Source: Clostridia bacterium
GTDB lineage: Bacteria; Bacillota; Clostridia; Oscillospirales; CAG-272
Length of the DNA: 47,878 bases
NCBI GenBank assembly: GCA_017444735.1
Contig: JAFSWB010000026.1
Span: forward strand, 1-47,878
Direction of reading: 5' to 3'
Made by a program: the position numbers and the translations under genes. This document shows, piece by piece, positions 33,595 through 42,147 of this stretch (position 1 is the first letter of the stretch; each line of letters opens with the position of its first letter). Under the pieces are notes generated by a model. The model saw only the letters and a program-made list of their open reading frames with translations, had not been told where the DNA came from and searched no databases.

Positions 33595-33626
33595 AACTAC
33601 CGGTTTTGAAATCCGGTAGTTTTTTC
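33595..33626 (+). terminator. Rho-independent terminator
   Basis: AACTACCGG (33595-33603) pairs perfectly with CCGGTAGTT (33613-33621), followed by a T-run. It ends the SLOG-gpmI-ABC-NlpC operon and isolates the second sigma-factor module. Confidence 0.85.
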
Positions 33627-33700
33627 TCTTTCAAGTGAGACAAACGCGATGGTTTTACGACTAACATAGTGAAAGGACTTTTTCAGAAAGGAGGCAGTCA

Positions 33701-34258
33701 ATGGATAACGGTGCATGTAGCTACCGCCGTTTCCTTGACGGTGACGATGAGGGCATAGCGGAAATCGTTAAAGAATATAAAGACGGGCTTATTCTTTTTT
33801 TGAATACTTACGTTAGAAATCTGTCAGCAGCCGAGGAGCTTGCGGAGGATACTTTTTTTAGACTTATCGTCAAGAAACCGAAGTTTTCGGGAAAATCTTC
33901 CTTCAAATCGTGGCTTTACGCAATCGGAAGAAACATAGCTGTCGACAGTCTCCGACAGAGACGGTTATTTTTCGAATCGTCGGCGGAGGAGTCGGCAAAG
34001 GATCCGAGCGACGAGTCCAATCTTGAACGGTCCTATATAAAGGGAGAACGGCTGAAAACGGTTCGAAGTGCTCTTTCAAAAATACCGAATGATTACGGGA
34101 GATTGCTGTGGCTTTTGTATTTTGAGGAATTATCGGACGAGGAGGCGGGGGTTGTTATGAAAAAGAATCCCCGCCAGATTAGGAATCTTCATTATCGGGC
34201 AAAAAAAGCGTTAAAGGAAAAATTGGAAAAGGAGGGCTTTGTTTATGAAGAGTTCTGA
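33701..34258 (+). CDS. RNA polymerase sigma factor, ECF-like (second copy)
   Basis: 185 residues. Region 2 covers about residues 10-85 (AEELAEDTFFRLIV, then FKSWLYAIGRNIAVDSLRQRR), and region 4 lies near the C-terminus (LLWLLYFEELSDEEAGVVMKKNPRQIRNLHYRAKKAL). GAAAGGAGG lies 6 bases before the ATG. No clear sigma-A promoter is seen in the 75 bases between the terminator and the gene, so it may be self-transcribed. It overlaps the partner gene by 14 bases, in the same way as the pair at 2.3 kb. Codon use is AT-rich compared with neighbours. Confidence 0.85.
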   Translation: MDNGACSYRRFLDGDDEGIAEIVKEYKDGLILFLNTYVRNLSAAEELAEDTFFRLIVKKPKFSGKSSFKSWLYAIGRNIAVDSLRQRRLFFESSAEESAKDPSDESNLERSYIKGERLKTVRSALSKIPNDYGRLLWLLYFEELSDEEAGVVMKKNPRQIRNLHYRAKKALKEKLEKEGFVYEEF

Positions 34259-35051
34259 AGAGATGATAAAAAGCTTGTTTGTCAGAAGGGAAGAGTATTT
34301 CGCGAAAAGAGAGAAAAGAAGAAGCAGATTATTAAAATCGTCAGTTGAGATATTATCCTTATGCGCCGTTGTCGCTCTGGGGGTCGGAATGTGGAACTCC
34401 GGATTGAACCGGAGTTCGTCGATGCTCGATAACACAAAGAGCTTTTCGCTTACAAATCCGGCGGGAGACCGAGCGTCGTCCGGCGAACTGCTTTCGACGG
34501 AGGAGAATTCGAACGGCGAAGCGATTGCAGGAGGAAAAACGGAGTTAGATTACGGCATTTTAAGGGAAGAAGAAATTCCGGATTGGCTTGGTCATTTTAC
34601 CGTAAGAGTCAGATTTCTCCGGAATTTAGTCTCTAGAGTAGACGAAGAAATGAGGGCAATAGTCACGGACGCGGAATTTGAGGTCCTTGACGTTATTGAA
34701 GGGACTTCTCCGGGAACGATCATAAAACTTTGGTATCTCGGCGGGACCGTTACACTCAAGGATTTTGCGCGGTTGTACGGTGACGGAGAACTTGAGAAGC
34801 TCGGACTTGGCGGTCTTTCCGATGAAGAACTCGAAAAGAGAACTTATTCCGATGTAATATATCCTCCGGAGGGATTCGACTTCGAGGAGAAAGATCCTGA
34901 CACGGAGTATCTGCTTTTTGTTACGGTTAACGAAGACACCGGGGACCTTTATATGCTCTATAACGGGTGGTCGTGCCTTGAAATAAAGGATGGATTCGTT
35001 ACCGATCCGTTTTCCGGCGAGACGAAGAGCGTCGAAGATTTCAAAAGATGA
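34245..35051 (+). CDS. Membrane partner of second sigma factor (putative anti-sigma/sensor)
   Basis: 268 residues. A very short cytoplasmic part (about 30 residues, rich in Arg/Lys/Glu) precedes one transmembrane helix (about 32-50) and a 215-residue outer domain. ATG 34245 is chosen since AAAAGGAGG lies 9 bases before it. The outer domain has TDAEFEVLDVIEGTSPGTIIKLW and later EYLLFVTV, similar in spacing and character to the partner protein at 2850-3758. Role as anti-sigma/sensor is inferred from coupling and topology. No zinc-binding anti-sigma motif is visible. Confidence 0.68.
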   Translation: MKSSEEMIKSLFVRREEYFAKREKRRSRLLKSSVEILSLCAVVALGVGMWNSGLNRSSSMLDNTKSFSLTNPAGDRASSGELLSTEENSNGEAIAGGKTELDYGILREEEIPDWLGHFTVRVRFLRNLVSRVDEEMRAIVTDAEFEVLDVIEGTSPGTIIKLWYLGGTVTLKDFARLYGDGELEKLGLGGLSDEELEKRTYSDVIYPPEGFDFEEKDPDTEYLLFVTVNEDTGDLYMLYNGWSCLEIKDGFVTDPFSGETKSVEDFKR

Positions 35052-35180
35052 GATTGGCTAATCCGATTTCGTATCAGGTATTACAAGCGAAACATCCCAG
35101 TTATATAGGATAGTTTAAACAAAACGTCGTTTTAAATGTTTGTAAGGTAGTTTGTCGTTGGAATATGGATAATTTCGCTC

Positions 35181-35210
35181 TTGACAAACGCGCACGACGT
35201 GTGATATACT
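35181..35210 (+). promoter_or_regulatory. Promoter of the thrS T-box transcript
   Basis: A perfect TTGACA (35181-35186) and TATACT (35205-35210) with an 18-base spacer, just before the T-box leader. Confidence 0.85.
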
Positions 35211-35216
35211 CATAAT

Positions 35217-35422
35217 CGGAGAATAAGTCGCGCTGCGACACGGCGTCCGAAAGAGAGGAGCGTCGGAACGAAATTCCGGCTGAAAGCGCTCCGTCGCCGC
35301 CCGATGCGATACCGCCTCCCCCGTTTTTCGGGAATTCCATAAAATGAAGTTAAAGCTCGGGTGGAACCGTGCGGAAAGAACATCCACACCCCGAACAGAG
35401 AAGTCTGTCCGGGGTCGTTTTT
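35217..35422 (+). promoter_or_regulatory. T-box leader of thrS (tRNA-Thr)
   Basis: Contains GGGTGGAACCGTGCGG (35359-35374), the T-box core, followed by a terminator: ACCCCGAACAGA (35388-35399), a four-base loop, TCTGTCCGGGGT (35404-35415) and a T-run. AGAGAGGAGCG near 35254 is the stem-I motif. The codon ACC at 35311-35313, followed by GCC as at the cysE leader, fits the specifier position and matches threonine. Uncharged tRNA-Thr should allow read-through into thrS. Confidence 0.88.
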
Positions 35423-35442
35423 ATCTTGAGGAGGAAAAAGCC

Positions 35443-37377
35443 ATGTTCAAAGTTGATTTCGGAGGAGCCGTCCGCGAGTTCGACGCTCCTCTCTCGGTCT
35501 ACGACGCCGCCCGCGGGGCGGAGATGCCGATGATCGGCGTGCTCGCCGCGTCGGTCGGAGGGCGTACCGTCGAGCTGACGCATATCCTCGACGCGGACGC
35601 GGAGGTGAAACTTCTCACGTTCGCCGACGCGGAGGGCCGTCACGCCTTCTGGCACACGACGTCCCATATCCTCGCGCAGGCGGTCAAGCGCCTGTTCCCC
35701 GAGGTGAAGCTCGCGATCGGACCGGCTATCGAGAACGGTTTCTACTACGATTTCGACGTGAAGGAACCGTTCAAACCCGAGGATCTTGAAAAGATCGAGG
35801 GCGAGATGAAGAAGATCGTCAAAGAGAATATCCGTCTCGAACGGTACGCGCTCCCGCGGGAGCAGGCGATCGCGTTTATGGAGGAGAGGGAAGAGCCCTA
35901 TAAGGTCGAGCTTATCCGCGACCTGCCGGAGGGAGAGGAGATCTCCTTCTACCGTCAGGGCGATTTCACCGACCTCTGCGCCGGACCGCACCTCTTCTCG
36001 ACCGGAGCCGTCAAGGCGTTCAAGCTGACGTCGGCGACGGGCGCGTATTGGAGAGGCGACGCCGCGAACAAGATGCTCTGCCGGGTCTACGGCGTCTCCT
36101 TCCCGACGAAGGAAGAACTGAAGGAGCACCTCGACCGCATCGAGGAGGCGAAGCAGAGGGATCACAAGAAGCTCGGACGCGAGATGGAGCTCTTCATGTT
36201 CCACGAGACCGCGCCGGGTATGCCGTATTTCCTGCCGCGCGGCTGGACGCTCTACAACGCCCTGCTCGAATACTGGCGCGGCGAGCACAGAAAGCACGAT
36301 TATCAGGAGATCTCCGGCCCCGTCCTGTCCGAAAAGCAGCTGTGGGTCACAAGCGGCCACTGGGATCACTATCAGGACGGTATGTTCGTCATCCCGTCGG
36401 ACGAGAATACGACGTACGCGATGAAGCCGATGAACTGCCCGAACGCGATCAACGTGTTCCGCAGCCGTCAGCGCTCCTACCGCGAGCTTCCGATAAGATA
36501 TTCGCAGACCGACGTCATCCACAGAAAAGAGAAGTCCGGCGAGCTGAACGGTCTGTTCCGCGTCCAGCAGTTCCACCAGGACGACGCGCACATCTTCGTC
36601 GAGGAGTCGGGGATCGAGGCGGAGATATCCGATATCATGGATATCGCGAAGACGATCTACGGCACGTTCGGCCTGACGTACACCGCCGAGCTTTCGACGC
36701 GCCCCGACGACTACATGGGCGACCTTGACCTCTGGAACAAGGCGGAGGATTCGCTGAAGACGATCCTGACGCACAAGTTCGGCAGGGACGGATTCGAGAT
36801 CAACGAGGGCGACGGCGCGTTCTACGGTCCGAAGATCGACCTCGGCATGAGGGACTGTCTCGGCAGACAGTGGCAGATGGGAACGATCCAGCTCGACTTC
36901 CAGCTCCCGCTCAACTTCGATCTCAAATATGTGGCGGAGGACGGCACGATGAAGCGTCCCGTCATGATCCACCGCGCGATCTTCGGATCGATGGAGAGAT
37001 TCATCGGGATCATCACCGAGCATTTCAAGGGCCAGTTCCCGTTCTGGCTCGCTCCCGTCGAGGTCGGCGTCGTTCCGATCCGTCCGGAGCACAACGATTA
37101 CGCCCGCCGGGTCGTCGATGCGCTCGACAGTCACGGGATACGGGTCGAGGTCGACTACACCGACCAGAACATGAAGAACAAGATCCGCCGCTTCAAGGAG
37201 GAGAGGGCGCCGTACGTTCTCGTCCTCGGCGACGCCGAGGCGGCGAACGGTACGGTCTCCGTCAGCGTCCGCGGCTCCGCGGAGAGCGTCAGGGACGTCC
37301 CGCTCGGTCTTTTCGCGGCGACCGTCTCCGATATGAAGAAGAATCACAGACTCGAGCTTGTGAGTGAATTCAGATGA
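35443..37377 (+). CDS. thrS: Threonyl-tRNA synthetase
   Basis: 644 residues, class II synthetase. N-terminal TGS domain (about 1-62), editing domain with HTTSH (His71, His75), catalytic core with MKPMNCPNA (zinc Cys), FRVQQFHQDDAHIF (motif 2 and zinc His) and PVMIHRAIFGSMERF (motif 3), then an anticodon-binding domain from about residue 545. The ATG at 35443 follows GAGGAGG; an upstream in-frame ATG would lie inside the T-box. It shares ATGA with the following channel gene. Confidence 0.96.
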   Translation: MFKVDFGGAVREFDAPLSVYDAARGAEMPMIGVLAASVGGRTVELTHILDADAEVKLLTFADAEGRHAFWHTTSHILAQAVKRLFPEVKLAIGPAIENGFYYDFDVKEPFKPEDLEKIEGEMKKIVKENIRLERYALPREQAIAFMEEREEPYKVELIRDLPEGEEISFYRQGDFTDLCAGPHLFSTGAVKAFKLTSATGAYWRGDAANKMLCRVYGVSFPTKEELKEHLDRIEEAKQRDHKKLGREMELFMFHETAPGMPYFLPRGWTLYNALLEYWRGEHRKHDYQEISGPVLSEKQLWVTSGHWDHYQDGMFVIPSDENTTYAMKPMNCPNAINVFRSRQRSYRELPIRYSQTDVIHRKEKSGELNGLFRVQQFHQDDAHIFVEESGIEAEISDIMDIAKTIYGTFGLTYTAELSTRPDDYMGDLDLWNKAEDSLKTILTHKFGRDGFEINEGDGAFYGPKIDLGMRDCLGRQWQMGTIQLDFQLPLNFDLKYVAEDGTMKRPVMIHRAIFGSMERFIGIITEHFKGQFPFWLAPVEVGVVPIRPEHNDYARRVVDALDSHGIRVEVDYTDQNMKNKIRRFKEERAPYVLVLGDAEAANGTVSVSVRGSAESVRDVPLGLFAATVSDMKKNHRLELVSEFR

Positions 37378-38216
37378 AGTGGCTGTCTAAACTGATAAAC
37401 GACCTTCCCGCGCCGTGGAACGTCTTCTCATGGATCGCGGTGACGGTCGTCTCCTGCTTCATTATCTGGGGAACGGCGAAGCTGATACGCCTCATCTTCC
37501 GCGGGATAGGGAAAAAGAAAAAAGGGCTTCACCTCGCGTTTTTTGAAAACGTCGCGGTCGGCGCCGCGGTGATCGCCCTCGTGATCGTCATAATCTCGTC
37601 GTTCAGCGGCGCGGGCGCCGTATGGCAGTCGCTCCTCGGAGGAACGGCGATCGTCTCCGCCGTCCTCGCGTTCGCCGCACAGGACGTCATCAAGGATATC
37701 CTCGCGGGACTCATGATCTCGCTTCACAGGCCGTTCGACATCGGCGACAGGATCGTCCTCGACGACGGAACGGCGGGGATCGTCGAGAACATCACCCTGC
37801 GCCACGTCGTTATCCGGACGACGCACTCGTTCCGCGCCGTTATCCCGAACAGCAAGATCAACGCGATGCGGCTCATGAACTACAGTTACGAGCGGCGCGA
37901 CCGCGCCGTGGATATGCGGTTCGCCGTCGGCTACGACAGCGATATGGATCTCGTCAAAAAGACGATCCGGGACGCCGTCGGTGAAAGTCCTTACTCGTAT
38001 CCCGGTTACAAGGACCCGCAGGGAAAGCTCGATTACGCCCCCGTCCTCTTCCGCGAATTCGCGGACAGCGCGCTCATTATGACCGTCGCCGTCTACTACA
38101 AGCGCGGGAATCCGACGGAGCTCGTCGTCGACGATATCAACACGCGGGTGAGAGAGGCGCTCATATCCGCCGGTATCGAGATCCCGTACAACTATATCAA
38201 CGTGGTCGAAAAATAA
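37374..38216 (+). CDS. Mechanosensitive channel of the MscS family
   Basis: 280 residues with three membrane helices. The pore helix region AVWQSLLGGTAIVSAVLAFAAQDVIKDILAG with the following RPFDIGDRIVLDDGTAGIVENITLRHVVIRT is the MscS signature. The C-terminal cytoplasmic domain is of normal size. It would open on membrane stretch to release solutes during hypo-osmotic shock. It overlaps thrS by four bases and ends in a bidirectional terminator. Confidence 0.92.
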   Translation: MKWLSKLINDLPAPWNVFSWIAVTVVSCFIIWGTAKLIRLIFRGIGKKKKGLHLAFFENVAVGAAVIALVIVIISSFSGAGAVWQSLLGGTAIVSAVLAFAAQDVIKDILAGLMISLHRPFDIGDRIVLDDGTAGIVENITLRHVVIRTTHSFRAVIPNSKINAMRLMNYSYERRDRAVDMRFAVGYDSDMDLVKKTIRDAVGESPYSYPGYKDPQGKLDYAPVLFREFADSALIMTVAVYYKRGNPTELVVDDINTRVREALISAGIEIPYNYINVVEK

Positions 38217-38260
38217 AAAAGATCGGCGCGTCCTTCACGGGACGCGCCGAAATCTTTTTC
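38217..38260. terminator. Bidirectional terminator
   Basis: TCGGCGCGTCC (38223-38233) pairs with GGACGCGCCGA (38240-38250), with an A-run before and a T-run after. It serves thrS-mscS (+) and the dap operon (-). Confidence 0.9.
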
Positions 38261-38268
38261 TTTGTCTT

Positions 38269-38988
38269 TTATTTGTTCTTCTTGACGAGCTTCAGGATCA
38301 GCGGGAAGACGCCCGCGGCGATCGCAAGCGTTCCGATGATGAAGAAGAGAACGCCTCCGAACGAGAGACCGATGCCGCCCCTCGCGCCGACGACGATCGC
38401 GCCGATGAAGTTGATCAGATACCAGAAGCAGGAAGCTCCGGCGAGAACGATCAGATCGAACAGGGTGACCTTCTTGATGAAGAGCTTGAACATGATCCAT
38501 ACGATCGCGAGGATCAGGATGACCATGAAGATGTGGCGGAAAGCGGCGAGCGCGCCGAGATTGAGTCCTGTTTCCGCTTCGCGCATCGAGGCGCTCGCGA
38601 ATCTGTTGCTGAACATATTGATGAGGCTGAAGAAGAACGTGGAGAGCGTTACGAACAGCGCGACGATCGCGTAACGGGTGTAGTCGCCCGCGATCATCTC
38701 CTTGATCGGGTTCTTCGGGAATTCAGCGCCCTTGAAGTTGAAATCGTTCGCCGTGAAGAGAGGCGCCGACGGCTTCGGAGCGGGCTGAGCCTGAGGCTGA
38801 ACGGGCTGAGCCTGCGGCTGAGGCTGCTGATACTGCGGCTGAGGCTGCTGATACTGCGGCTGTGGCTGCTGATACTGGGGCTGGGGCTGCTGACCGACCG
38901 TCACGGGAGCCTGGGAAGCTCCGCAGCTCGGGCAGAAGCCGGCTTCGTCGGAGAGCTGCGCTCCGCACTTCTTGCAGAATTTTGCCAT
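38269..38988 (-). CDS. Zinc-ribbon membrane protein with Gln-Pro repeats
   Basis: 239 residues. A zinc ribbon at the N-terminus (FCKKCGAQLSDEAGFCPSCG) is followed by four 7-residue repeats of QPQPQYQ and a Gln/Pro/Ala linker (about 33-75), then four membrane helices (about 105-235). Such proteins are frequent in Clostridia, function unknown; the ribbon is probably cytoplasmic. AAAAGGAG lies upstream of the ATG. It lies 63 bases after the esterase gene and is the last gene of the dap operon. Confidence 0.7.
   Translation of the reverse strand: MAKFCKKCGAQLSDEAGFCPSCGASQAPVTVGQQPQPQYQQPQPQYQQPQPQYQQPQPQAQPVQPQAQPAPKPSAPLFTANDFNFKGAEFPKNPIKEMIAGDYTRYAIVALFVTLSTFFFSLINMFSNRFASASMREAETGLNLGALAAFRHIFMVILILAIVWIMFKLFIKKVTLFDLIVLAGASCFWYLINFIGAIVVGARGGIGLSFGGVLFFIIGTLAIAAGVFPLILKLVKKNK
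38816..38902. repeat. Four tandem 21-bp repeats encoding QPQPQYQ
   Basis: A 21-bp unit of the type ggctgaggctgctgatactg plus one base is repeated about four times with single changes. It is in phase with the reading frame of the zinc-ribbon protein, so copy-number change would only lengthen or shorten the linker. Confidence 0.75.
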
Positions 38989-39051
38989 AATGAAAACTCC
39001 TTTTCTGTAATATTTCTTATTTCAACCGGACTCGTCCGGATGGGGTCCGCT

Positions 39052-39903
39052 TTATTTGCCGTTTTTCTTTCTCTTTTTCTTCCTTGCGAGAGAGTAGATC
39101 AGAGCGCCGACGATGCCGAGGACGACGCCCGCCGCTCCCGCGCGCTTTGCGCGGTCGGAGGAACCGCGGACGCGGGTCTCACGGCGCTTTGAGAACAGCC
39201 ATCTCACGTTGTCGGGGTCGCCGTATGTCGGAGTCCACGCGTCGTGGCCTGCGCCGGGGTACTCGGTGTATTTTATCTTTCCCTTGCCGAGGATCTTGAT
39301 TGCGCGGTACATCTCGCGCGTCCCCTCCGGCGGCACGCAGGTGTCGAGAGCGCCGTGGAACGTGCGGATCGGGATGCCGGAGAGCTGCCTCGCCTCGGAC
39401 GGGTCGCCGGCTCCGCAGACGGGCATCGCCGCCGCGAAGACGGTCGGATGGCGCGTTATCATATCCCACGTTCCGTAGCCGCCCATCGAAATTCCCGTGA
39501 CGTATATCCTGCCGCGGTCGACGTTGTATTCGCGGTCGACCGACTTGATTATCTCCATTACCGCCTCGAGCTCGCGGGATTCGGGAACTTCGTTCACCGA
39601 GTAGTTGCCGTTGTCGAACGGGACGTTCACCCACTGTCTGTCCTCGGCGCACTGGGGGACGAGGATGATGCTTCTCAAAGCGGGACTCTTCGGGTCCTCC
39701 CAGATAGGGTTGAAATTGCAGCTTATCTGGGCTTCGTTATCGTCGCCGCGCTCTCCCGCCCCGTGAAGGATGACGAGAAGCGGGTACATCACGCCGCAGT
39801 CGTAGTCTTTCGGTATATACAGCCGATAGGGAAGCTCGAATCCGTCCTGTCCGACGTATTTTTCGTATCTGAACAGTGACGTGACGTTCTTGCCGCCTGC
39901 CAA
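39052..39903 (-). CDS. Membrane-anchored esterase (alpha/beta hydrolase)
   Basis: 283 residues from the chosen start. LVILHGAGERGDDN holds the oxyanion motif and GISMGGYGTWD has Ser139 as nucleophile; GALDTCVPPE and GAGHDAW supply the probable Asp and His. This is the pattern of the esterase/phospholipase group of prolyl-oligopeptidase-like hydrolases. A C-terminal transmembrane helix (about 254-270) ends in KKKRKKNGK. No N-terminal signal peptide is obvious, so the catalytic domain is probably cytoplasmic with a tail anchor. The start is uncertain: TTG at 39903 has AAAGGGGTG upstream, but TTG at 39921 is also possible and would overlap the dapL stop. Confidence 0.72.
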   Translation of the reverse strand: MAGGKNVTSLFRYEKYVGQDGFELPYRLYIPKDYDCGVMYPLLVILHGAGERGDDNEAQISCNFNPIWEDPKSPALRSIILVPQCAEDRQWVNVPFDNGNYSVNEVPESRELEAVMEIIKSVDREYNVDRGRIYVTGISMGGYGTWDMITRHPTVFAAAMPVCGAGDPSEARQLSGIPIRTFHGALDTCVPPEGTREMYRAIKILGKGKIKYTEYPGAGHDAWTPTYGDPDNVRWLFSKRRETRVRGSSDRAKRAGAAGVVLGIVGALIYSLARKKKRKKNGK

Positions 39904-39917
39904 ACCGACCACCCCTT

Positions 39918-41105
39918 TCAAAGAATTTCAGCGAGTCTCGATACCGCCTCGGCGGTCGCCTCGGCGGAACCGAATCCGGTAAGTCTGAAATACCCCTCGC
40001 CGCATTTGCCGAAGCCTGCGCCGGGAGTGCCGACGACCGCCGCCCGCGATAGAAGAAGATCGAAGAATTCCCACGATCCCATCCCGTGCGGACACTCCAT
40101 CCAGACGTACGGGGAGTTCTTCGCTCCGGTGAAATAGATCCCGCGATCGCGGAGAAGACCGGCGATCGTCTCCGCGTTTTTCGCGTAATATCTGACGTTT
40201 TCCATCGACTCCGCCCGTCCCTCCGGGCTGAGAGCCGCCTCCGCCCCGCGCTGGACGACGTAGGGGACGCCGTTGAACTTCGTCGCCTGCCGCCTCTCCC
40301 AGAGACGGTAAAGGGGGACGCCGCCGGCGGAGACCGTGTGCGGAATGACGCACCATCCGCATCTCGTGCCGGTGAAGCCCGCCGATTTCGAGAGAGAGCA
40401 GATCTCCACGGCGCATTCCCGGGCGCCCTCGATCTCGTAAACGGAGCGGGGCGAGCCGTCGGTCACGAACGCCTCGTACGCCGAGTCGTAGATTATCAGC
40501 GATCCCGTTCGGGAGGCGAAGTCGATCCACGCTCCGAGGGCGTCGCGTCCGAACGCCGCGCCCGTCGGGTTGCCGGGGGAGCAGAGATAGATTATATACC
40601 CCTCGCCCGAAAGGCCGTCGGGTGTCGGAAGAAAGTCCGTTCCGCGTCCCGTGGGGAGGAGCGTGACCCGTCTGCCCGCCATCACGTTGCTGTCGAGATA
40701 GACGGGGTAAACGGGGTCCGGTATCAGTATTTCGTTGTCGCCGAAGATGTCGACGATATTGCCGCAGTCGCACTTCGCGCCGTCGGAGGCGTAGATCTCA
40801 GAGGACGGCACGTCGACGCCGGCGTCGGCGTAACGGCGGCTGATCGCCTCGCGGAGAAAATCGTACCCGTATTCGGGCGCGTACCCGCGGAACGTCTCTT
40901 TTTTCCCCATCTCGCGGACGGCGCGCTCCATCGCGGCGACGACCGTCGGGGCGAGGGGAAGAGTCACGTCGCCGATCCCGAGGCGGATGATCCTGTCGTC
41001 CGGATGAAGAGCGGCGTGCGCCTTGACTTTTTTTGCGACGTCGGAGAAGAGATAACTCTCGGCGACGTCTCCGAAGTGAACGTTGGTATTTATCTTAAGA
41101 TCCAT
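39918..41105 (-). CDS. dapL: LL-diaminopimelate aminotransferase
   Basis: 395 residues, class I/II PLP aminotransferase. SLSKSAGFTGTRCGW carries the PLP lysine (Lys240); YASDGAKCDCGNIVDIFG and CSPGNPTGA are the cofactor and substrate motifs shared by DapL enzymes. It converts tetrahydrodipicolinate directly to LL-diaminopimelate. ATG at 41105 is chosen because it begins the conserved N-terminal sequence; the frame is open for another 59 codons upstream but only as a shadow of dapF. The ribosome-binding site is weak, so coupling to dapF, 11 bases upstream, is likely. Confidence 0.92.
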   Translation of the reverse strand: MDLKINTNVHFGDVAESYLFSDVAKKVKAHAALHPDDRIIRLGIGDVTLPLAPTVVAAMERAVREMGKKETFRGYAPEYGYDFLREAISRRYADAGVDVPSSEIYASDGAKCDCGNIVDIFGDNEILIPDPVYPVYLDSNVMAGRRVTLLPTGRGTDFLPTPDGLSGEGYIIYLCSPGNPTGAAFGRDALGAWIDFASRTGSLIIYDSAYEAFVTDGSPRSVYEIEGARECAVEICSLSKSAGFTGTRCGWCVIPHTVSAGGVPLYRLWERRQATKFNGVPYVVQRGAEAALSPEGRAESMENVRYYAKNAETIAGLLRDRGIYFTGAKNSPYVWMECPHGMGSWEFFDLLLSRAAVVGTPGAGFGKCGEGYFRLTGFGSAEATAEAVSRLAEIL

Positions 41106-41116
41106 AATTTCTCGCT

Positions 41117-41962
41117 TTACAGGTAAAATTCTCCGTCGTAGACGATTTTTGCGGGGCCCTCCATCGTGACGGAGAGACCGTCCCGCACGGTGATCGTGAG
41201 GTCGCCTCCGCGCAGGCGGAGCAGTATCGGCTCGCCCGCGGACGCCCGTCCCGTCAGGACGGCGGCGACGGCGGAAGCGCACGCCCCGGTCCCGCAGGCG
41301 AACGTCTCGCCGCTCCCGCGCTCCCAGACGCGCATCGTGATGACGCCGGGGGCGGCGACCTCGCAGAACTCGGTGTTTACGCGGTCGGGAAAGAGAGGGT
41401 GATTTTCAAAATCCGGCCCTATCTTTTCAAGATCGAGATCGGAAATGTTCTCCGTAAATATGACGGCGTGAGGATTTCCCATCGAAACGGCGGTGACGCG
41501 GTACTCCGCGCCGCGCGCTTCTATCGGCTCGTCGACCATCCGTTCCCCGTCGAATAAAACGGGCACGAGGCGGGGGGATATTATCGCCCGACCCATGTCG
41601 ACGCTGACGGATACGACCGTTCCGTCCTTTTCGTTGAGGGCGAGCGTTTTGACTCCGCTCGCGGTCTCGACGGTGACGACGTTTTTGTCGGTGTAGCCCC
41701 TCTCGCGGAGGAATTTTCCGATACAGCGGATCGCGTTCCCGCACATCAGCCCTTCGCTTCCGTCCTGATTGTACATCCTCATCCGGGCGTCCGCGACATC
41801 CGACGGGCAGATCAGGACGACCCCGTCGGAGCCGACCGAAAACCTGCGCGGCGACATGGCGACGGCGAGAGACGGTCCGTCCATCGGAGTCCCGTCCATA
41901 CAGTCGATATATATGTAATCGTTGCCCGCGCCGTGCATTTTCGTGAATTTGATCTTTTCCAT
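41117..41962 (-). CDS. dapF: Diaminopimelate epimerase
   Basis: 281 residues. The two catalytic cysteines are visible: Cys74 in GLMCGNAIRC and Cys223 in ETFACGTGAC. FTKMHGAGNDYIYID at the start is the family signature. It turns LL- into meso-diaminopimelate for lysine and peptidoglycan, and it directly precedes dapL, the enzyme that supplies its substrate. First gene of the minus-strand operon with its own promoter; no strong Shine-Dalgarno site is visible. Confidence 0.95.
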   Translation of the reverse strand: MEKIKFTKMHGAGNDYIYIDCMDGTPMDGPSLAVAMSPRRFSVGSDGVVLICPSDVADARMRMYNQDGSEGLMCGNAIRCIGKFLRERGYTDKNVVTVETASGVKTLALNEKDGTVVSVSVDMGRAIISPRLVPVLFDGERMVDEPIEARGAEYRVTAVSMGNPHAVIFTENISDLDLEKIGPDFENHPLFPDRVNTEFCEVAAPGVITMRVWERGSGETFACGTGACASAVAAVLTGRASAGEPILLRLRGGDLTITVRDGLSVTMEGPAKIVYDGEFYL

Positions 41963-41999
41963 ACACTCTTACCGCCCGGAAAAAACATCCTCATCTTAT

Positions 42000-42028
42000 A
42001 TTATCGTCCAATTGCCGCCGGTTGTCAA
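42000..42028 (-). promoter_or_regulatory. Promoter of dapF operon
   Basis: On the minus strand, a perfect TTGACA (42028-42023) and GATAAT (42005-42000) with a 17-base spacer. The start codon lies at 41962. A TATAAT box on the plus strand (42097-42102), 45 bases before mnmE, lies in the same divergent region but lacks a good -35. Confidence 0.75.
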
Positions 42029-42147
42029 TAGAAACCGGGATTTTTAACAGATTATTTAAGGACGGATATTTATTTTTTGCGACAGATATGATAGAATATA
42101 ATCGGAGTATTACGGGTCGGGGCGAGGCGCCCGGAACGGAGTCATAT

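Noticed and set aside
35344..35442. N-terminal extension of thrS from an upstream in-frame ATG
   Set aside because: It would be translated from inside the T-box antiterminator/terminator; the ATG at 35443 has GAGGAGG and begins the TGS domain.
38816..38902. Tandem repeats as a possible CRISPR array
   Set aside because: Units are 21 bp with no spacers and are in frame with a coding sequence, so they are a protein repeat.
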